Assembly (NCBI GenBank): GCA_026702615.1
Contig: JAPPBY010000011.1
Coordinates: forward strand, 1-64,000
Source: Chloroflexota bacterium
Lineage (GTDB): Bacteria; Chloroflexota; Dehalococcoidia; Tepidiformales; Tepidiformaceae
Length of the DNA stretch: 64,000 nt
Reading direction: 5' to 3'
Under the pieces are notes generated by a model. The model did not search any database and was not told where the DNA came from. It was given only the letters and a program-made list of their open reading frames with translations. The translations under genes and the position numbers were made by a program. This document shows positions 61,850 to 64,000 of the stretch, piece after piece. Each line of letters begins with the position of its first letter. The first letter of the stretch is position 1.

Positions 61850-62740
61850 TCAGACCGTGATGGTCCCCCGCAGGACCGTGACCGCCGTTCCCGCGATGCG
61901 CACGGTCGTGGGCGTGTCCCCCTCACCCTCTACCTCCACCTCGACCAGCCCCGGCCGCCCCATGATGTGCCCCTGCTCCACGGTGTACGCAGCCTCCCGC
62001 ACGAGTCCGTGGCGCCACAGGTAGGCCGCCATCCCGCCCGTTGCGCTCCCCGTCACCGGATCTTCCTGCACCCCGGAGGAGGGCCCGAAGTGCCGCGCGT
62101 GCGCCCGGTTCGCCCGGTCGTACGCCTCGGGCGTGAACACGTGCGTGCTGAAATAGCCGTCTTCGCCCTCGAGCTCGGCCAGGCGCTGCAGGTCGGGTCG
62201 AACCCGTTCAAGCACCGCCAGCGACGCCACCGGGATCATCGCCTGCGGCGTACCTGTGCTGACCACCTGCACGGGGAACCTCGCCAGCAGGTCCGAAGCT
62301 GCGATGCCCAGCACCTGCGCGTACGTGTCCCGGTCGAGTTCGTCTCGGAACTCCGGTGTCGCCTGCGTCATCGCGATCCGCACCCGTCCGTCGTCCCGTC
62401 GCGACAGGTCCACGGGCAACACGCCCACGTTTAGCTCCTGCGTCACGCGGCGCGACCCCTCGCTGAGTTCGATCAGCCCGTCCTCCACGAGCGCGTGCAT
62501 TGTCGCGATGGTGGGGTGTCCGGCGAGCGGAATCTCTTTCCGCGGCGTGAAGAAGCGCACACGGAAGTCCGCCACCTCTGAAGGCATGGCGAAGGCGGTT
62601 TCGCTCAGGTTCAGCTCGCGCGCGATCGCCTGCATCTGCTCGGGGGAGAGCCCCTCCGCGCGGGTGACGACGCCGCAGGGATTCCCTGCGTAACGCTCGG
62701 TGGTGAAGGAGTCGACGATCGTGATCTCGTACTCGGCCAT
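61850..62740 (-). CDS. PhzF-family epimerase/isomerase-like protein
   Basis: 296 residues. N-terminal DSFTTERYAGNPCGVV, LNLSETAFAM (catalytic Glu), RFFTPRKEIPLAGHPTIA and C-terminal GVQEDPVTGSATGGMAAYL are classic PhzF motifs. Members isomerise or epimerise small metabolites; substrate unknown. ATG 62740 has TACGCT 6 nt upstream. It is divergent from cinA with only 22 bp between start codons. Confidence 0.92.
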   Translation of the reverse strand: MAEYEITIVDSFTTERYAGNPCGVVTRAEGLSPEQMQAIARELNLSETAFAMPSEVADFRVRFFTPRKEIPLAGHPTIATMHALVEDGLIELSEGSRRVTQELNVGVLPVDLSRRDDGRVRIAMTQATPEFRDELDRDTYAQVLGIAASDLLARFPVQVVSTGTPQAMIPVASLAVLERVRPDLQRLAELEGEDGYFSTHVFTPEAYDRANRAHARHFGPSSGVQEDPVTGSATGGMAAYLWRHGLVREAAYTVEQGHIMGRPGLVEVEVEGEGDTPTTVRIAGTAVTVLRGTITV

Positions 62741-62762
62741 CGCGGGAGCGTAGCATCGGGCC
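62741..62762. promoter_or_regulatory. 22-bp bidirectional leaderless promoter core
   Basis: TACGCT (minus, 62752-62747) and TAGCAT (plus, 62751-62756) share two bases; each ends 6 nt before its start codon (62740 minus, 62763 plus). RNA polymerase could occupy only one direction at a time, so the two genes' transcription may compete. Confidence 0.55.
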
Positions 62763-63257
62763 ATGTCCATTCAAGAGAACGATGCCCTCGCCACGCGCGT
62801 CGGCGAGCTGCTCCTGGCCCGCGAGGCGCGCGTCGCCGTTGCCGAAAGCACCGCCGGCGGCCTCATCTCGGCCCGCCTCATCAGCGTGTCCGGCGCCTCG
62901 AAGTGGTTCGACCGCGGCCTCGTCGCCTACACCATGCCCTCGAAGCCGGACACCCTCGGCGTCAGCATCGAGTTCCTGCGCGAGCACGGGACCGTCAGCC
63001 CCGCGGGCGTGACCGCCGTCGCCGAGTCCGTGCGCGAGCGCACGGGAGCGGACTACGTCGTCGCCGAAAGCGGCATGGCCGGACCGACGAAGGGCCGCAC
63101 CTCCAGGCCCATCGGCGGCGTCTCCTTCGCCGTCGCCGGGCCCGACGGCACGGTCAGCGAGGAGCTCCACCTGGAGGGCTCGCGCGTCTCCATCATGGAG
63201 CAGATCGCCGAGCACGCCCTCGAGATGCTGGTCGCCGCGCTCGACTCTGGCGCCTAA
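62763..63257 (+). CDS. pncC: CinA C-terminal-type nicotinamide-nucleotide amidase
   Basis: 164 residues of the CinA_C/PncC family: VAVAESTAGGLISARLISVSG, FDRGLVAYTMPSK, VSPAGVTAVAESVRERTGADYVVAESGMAGPT. Deamidates NMN to NaMN in NAD salvage. Only the C-terminal domain is encoded; the N-terminal COG1058 domain of full CinA is absent. Leaderless-type start. Confidence 0.9.
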   Translation: MSIQENDALATRVGELLLAREARVAVAESTAGGLISARLISVSGASKWFDRGLVAYTMPSKPDTLGVSIEFLREHGTVSPAGVTAVAESVRERTGADYVVAESGMAGPTKGRTSRPIGGVSFAVAGPDGTVSEELHLEGSRVSIMEQIAEHALEMLVAALDSGA

Positions 63258-63320
63258 CTCGCCCTTGGGCGAAGGTGAGGTCTCCCACGCCGCGCAGCCA
63301 GCGCGAGATTGGAGCCACCC

Positions 63321-64000
63321 GTGCCCGCACCCGACCTCGACACCATTGTCTCCTTGGCCAAGCGCCGGGGTTTCGTCTTCCCCTCTTCCGAGATTTACGG
63401 CGGTTTCGCCAACACCTACGACTACGGTCCGCTGGGCGTTGAGCTGAAACGCAACATCCGCGACGCCTGGTGGCGCGCCATGGTGCGCGAGCGCGATGAC
63501 GTCGTCGGCATCGACGCGGCCATGATGACGAACCCCCAGGTGTGGGTCGCCAGCGGCCACACCGAGACCTTCAACGACCCCCTCGTCGACTGCAAGGAAT
63601 GCCGTCAGCGCTTCCGCCCCGATCACATCGAGGAAGGTCAGTACGGCAAGGCCGAGCGCGACCCCGACGGCAACTTCCTCTGCCCCACCTGCGGCGGCGA
63701 GCTGACCGAGCCGCGCCTCTTCAACCTCATGTTCAGCACGCAGGTGGGGACGGTCGTCGACGAGGGCTCCATCGCCTACCTGCCCCCCGAGACCGCCCAG
63801 GGCATGTTCGTGAACTTCGAGAGTGTGCGCAGCTCCATGCGCCGCAAGCTGCCGTTCGGCATCGCCCAGACCCGCGTCAGCTTCCGGAACGAGATCACGC
63901 CCGGTCGATTCATCTTCCGCACGCTCGAGTTCGAGCAGATGGAGATGGAGTTCTTCTGCCGTCCCGCTGACGCCGCCGAGTGGCACCGCTACTGGATCGA
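63321..64000 (+). CDS. glyS: Glycyl-tRNA synthetase, 5' part only
   Basis: 226 codons before the window edge. Class II alpha2-type GlyRS: KRRGFVFPSSEIYGGFANTYDYGPLGVELKRNI, HTETFNDPLVDCKEC with zinc-like CPTCGGELTEPR, FNLMFSTQVG, PETAQGMFVNF, LPFGIAQTRVSFRNEITPG and FEQMEMEFF. Charges tRNA-Gly. GTG 63321 with GGAG 6 nt upstream. Confidence 0.96.
   Translation, partial: MPAPDLDTIVSLAKRRGFVFPSSEIYGGFANTYDYGPLGVELKRNIRDAWWRAMVRERDDVVGIDAAMMTNPQVWVASGHTETFNDPLVDCKECRQRFRPDHIEEGQYGKAERDPDGNFLCPTCGGELTEPRLFNLMFSTQVGTVVDEGSIAYLPPETAQGMFVNFESVRSSMRRKLPFGIAQTRVSFRNEITPGRFIFRTLEFEQMEMEFFCRPADAAEWHRYWI

Noticed and set aside
63258-63320. T-box riboswitch upstream of glyS
   Set aside because: The leader is only 63 bp and lacks the T-box and specifier stem.

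Overview
The window is high-GC, densely packed bacterial DNA carrying about 57 protein genes, one tRNA and several remnants. Gene starts often overlap the preceding stop by 4 nt (ATGA or GTGA). No rRNA or taxonomic marker is present. The two-subunit 2-oxoacid:ferredoxin oxidoreductase flanked by CBS proteins, the style of the serine-recombinase C-terminus next to a tRNA gene, and the overall gene mix suggest a Chloroflexota bacterium, perhaps related to Dehalococcoidia. That placement is inference only.

Layout. 1-3.1 kb: a truncated Cache-domain lipoprotein and a divergent NCS2-type permease with an unusual C-terminal ATPase-like domain. 3.3-11 kb: an iron/siderophore block, with a Fec-type ABC importer (minus strand) divergent from a pair of ABC-exporter-fold half transporters (plus strand) around a good Fur-box match. 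11-23.7 kb: an accessory region framed by copies of a 26-bp repeat and ending at a serine-recombinase remnant beside tRNA-Val. It holds a Leu/Ile/Val-type binding protein coupled to a duplicated membrane sensor with no output domain, a MacAB-like operon between 52-bp direct repeats, gene debris, a two-component system and a DUF2680-like secreted protein.

23.7-50.8 kb is mostly core metabolism: nucleotide-sugar epimerase, dxr, rseP, nadB/nadC, def, eno, ilvE, the korAB pair with two CBS-domain partners, two alpha/beta hydrolases, a VanY-like peptidase, enoyl-CoA hydratase, an A-type Fe-S carrier with a cysteine desulfurase, and fabD with two ketoacyl synthases. 50.8-52.7 kb is a small island bounded by a duplicated 3' end of priA; it carries an interleaved pair of perfect inverted repeats and several small unknown genes. 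52.6-64 kb returns to core genes: priA, a DUF3574 lipoprotein, SDR, thiolase, hemC/hemL with a DR2241-like putative Fe-S protein, VOC protein, a SCO1664-like kinase-fold protein, PhzF-like protein, CinA/PncC-like amidase and the start of glyS.

The most striking regulatory theme is that at least ten genes have a TANNNT hexamer exactly 6-7 nt before the start codon, as expected for leaderless transcripts. Other genes use a conventional leader, often with an extended TGnTANNNT -10 and a Shine-Dalgarno (SD) sequence. The best candidates for something undescribed are the priA-tail island with its pseudoknot-topology repeats, the binding protein plus duplicated sensor pair, and the permease-ATPase fusion.
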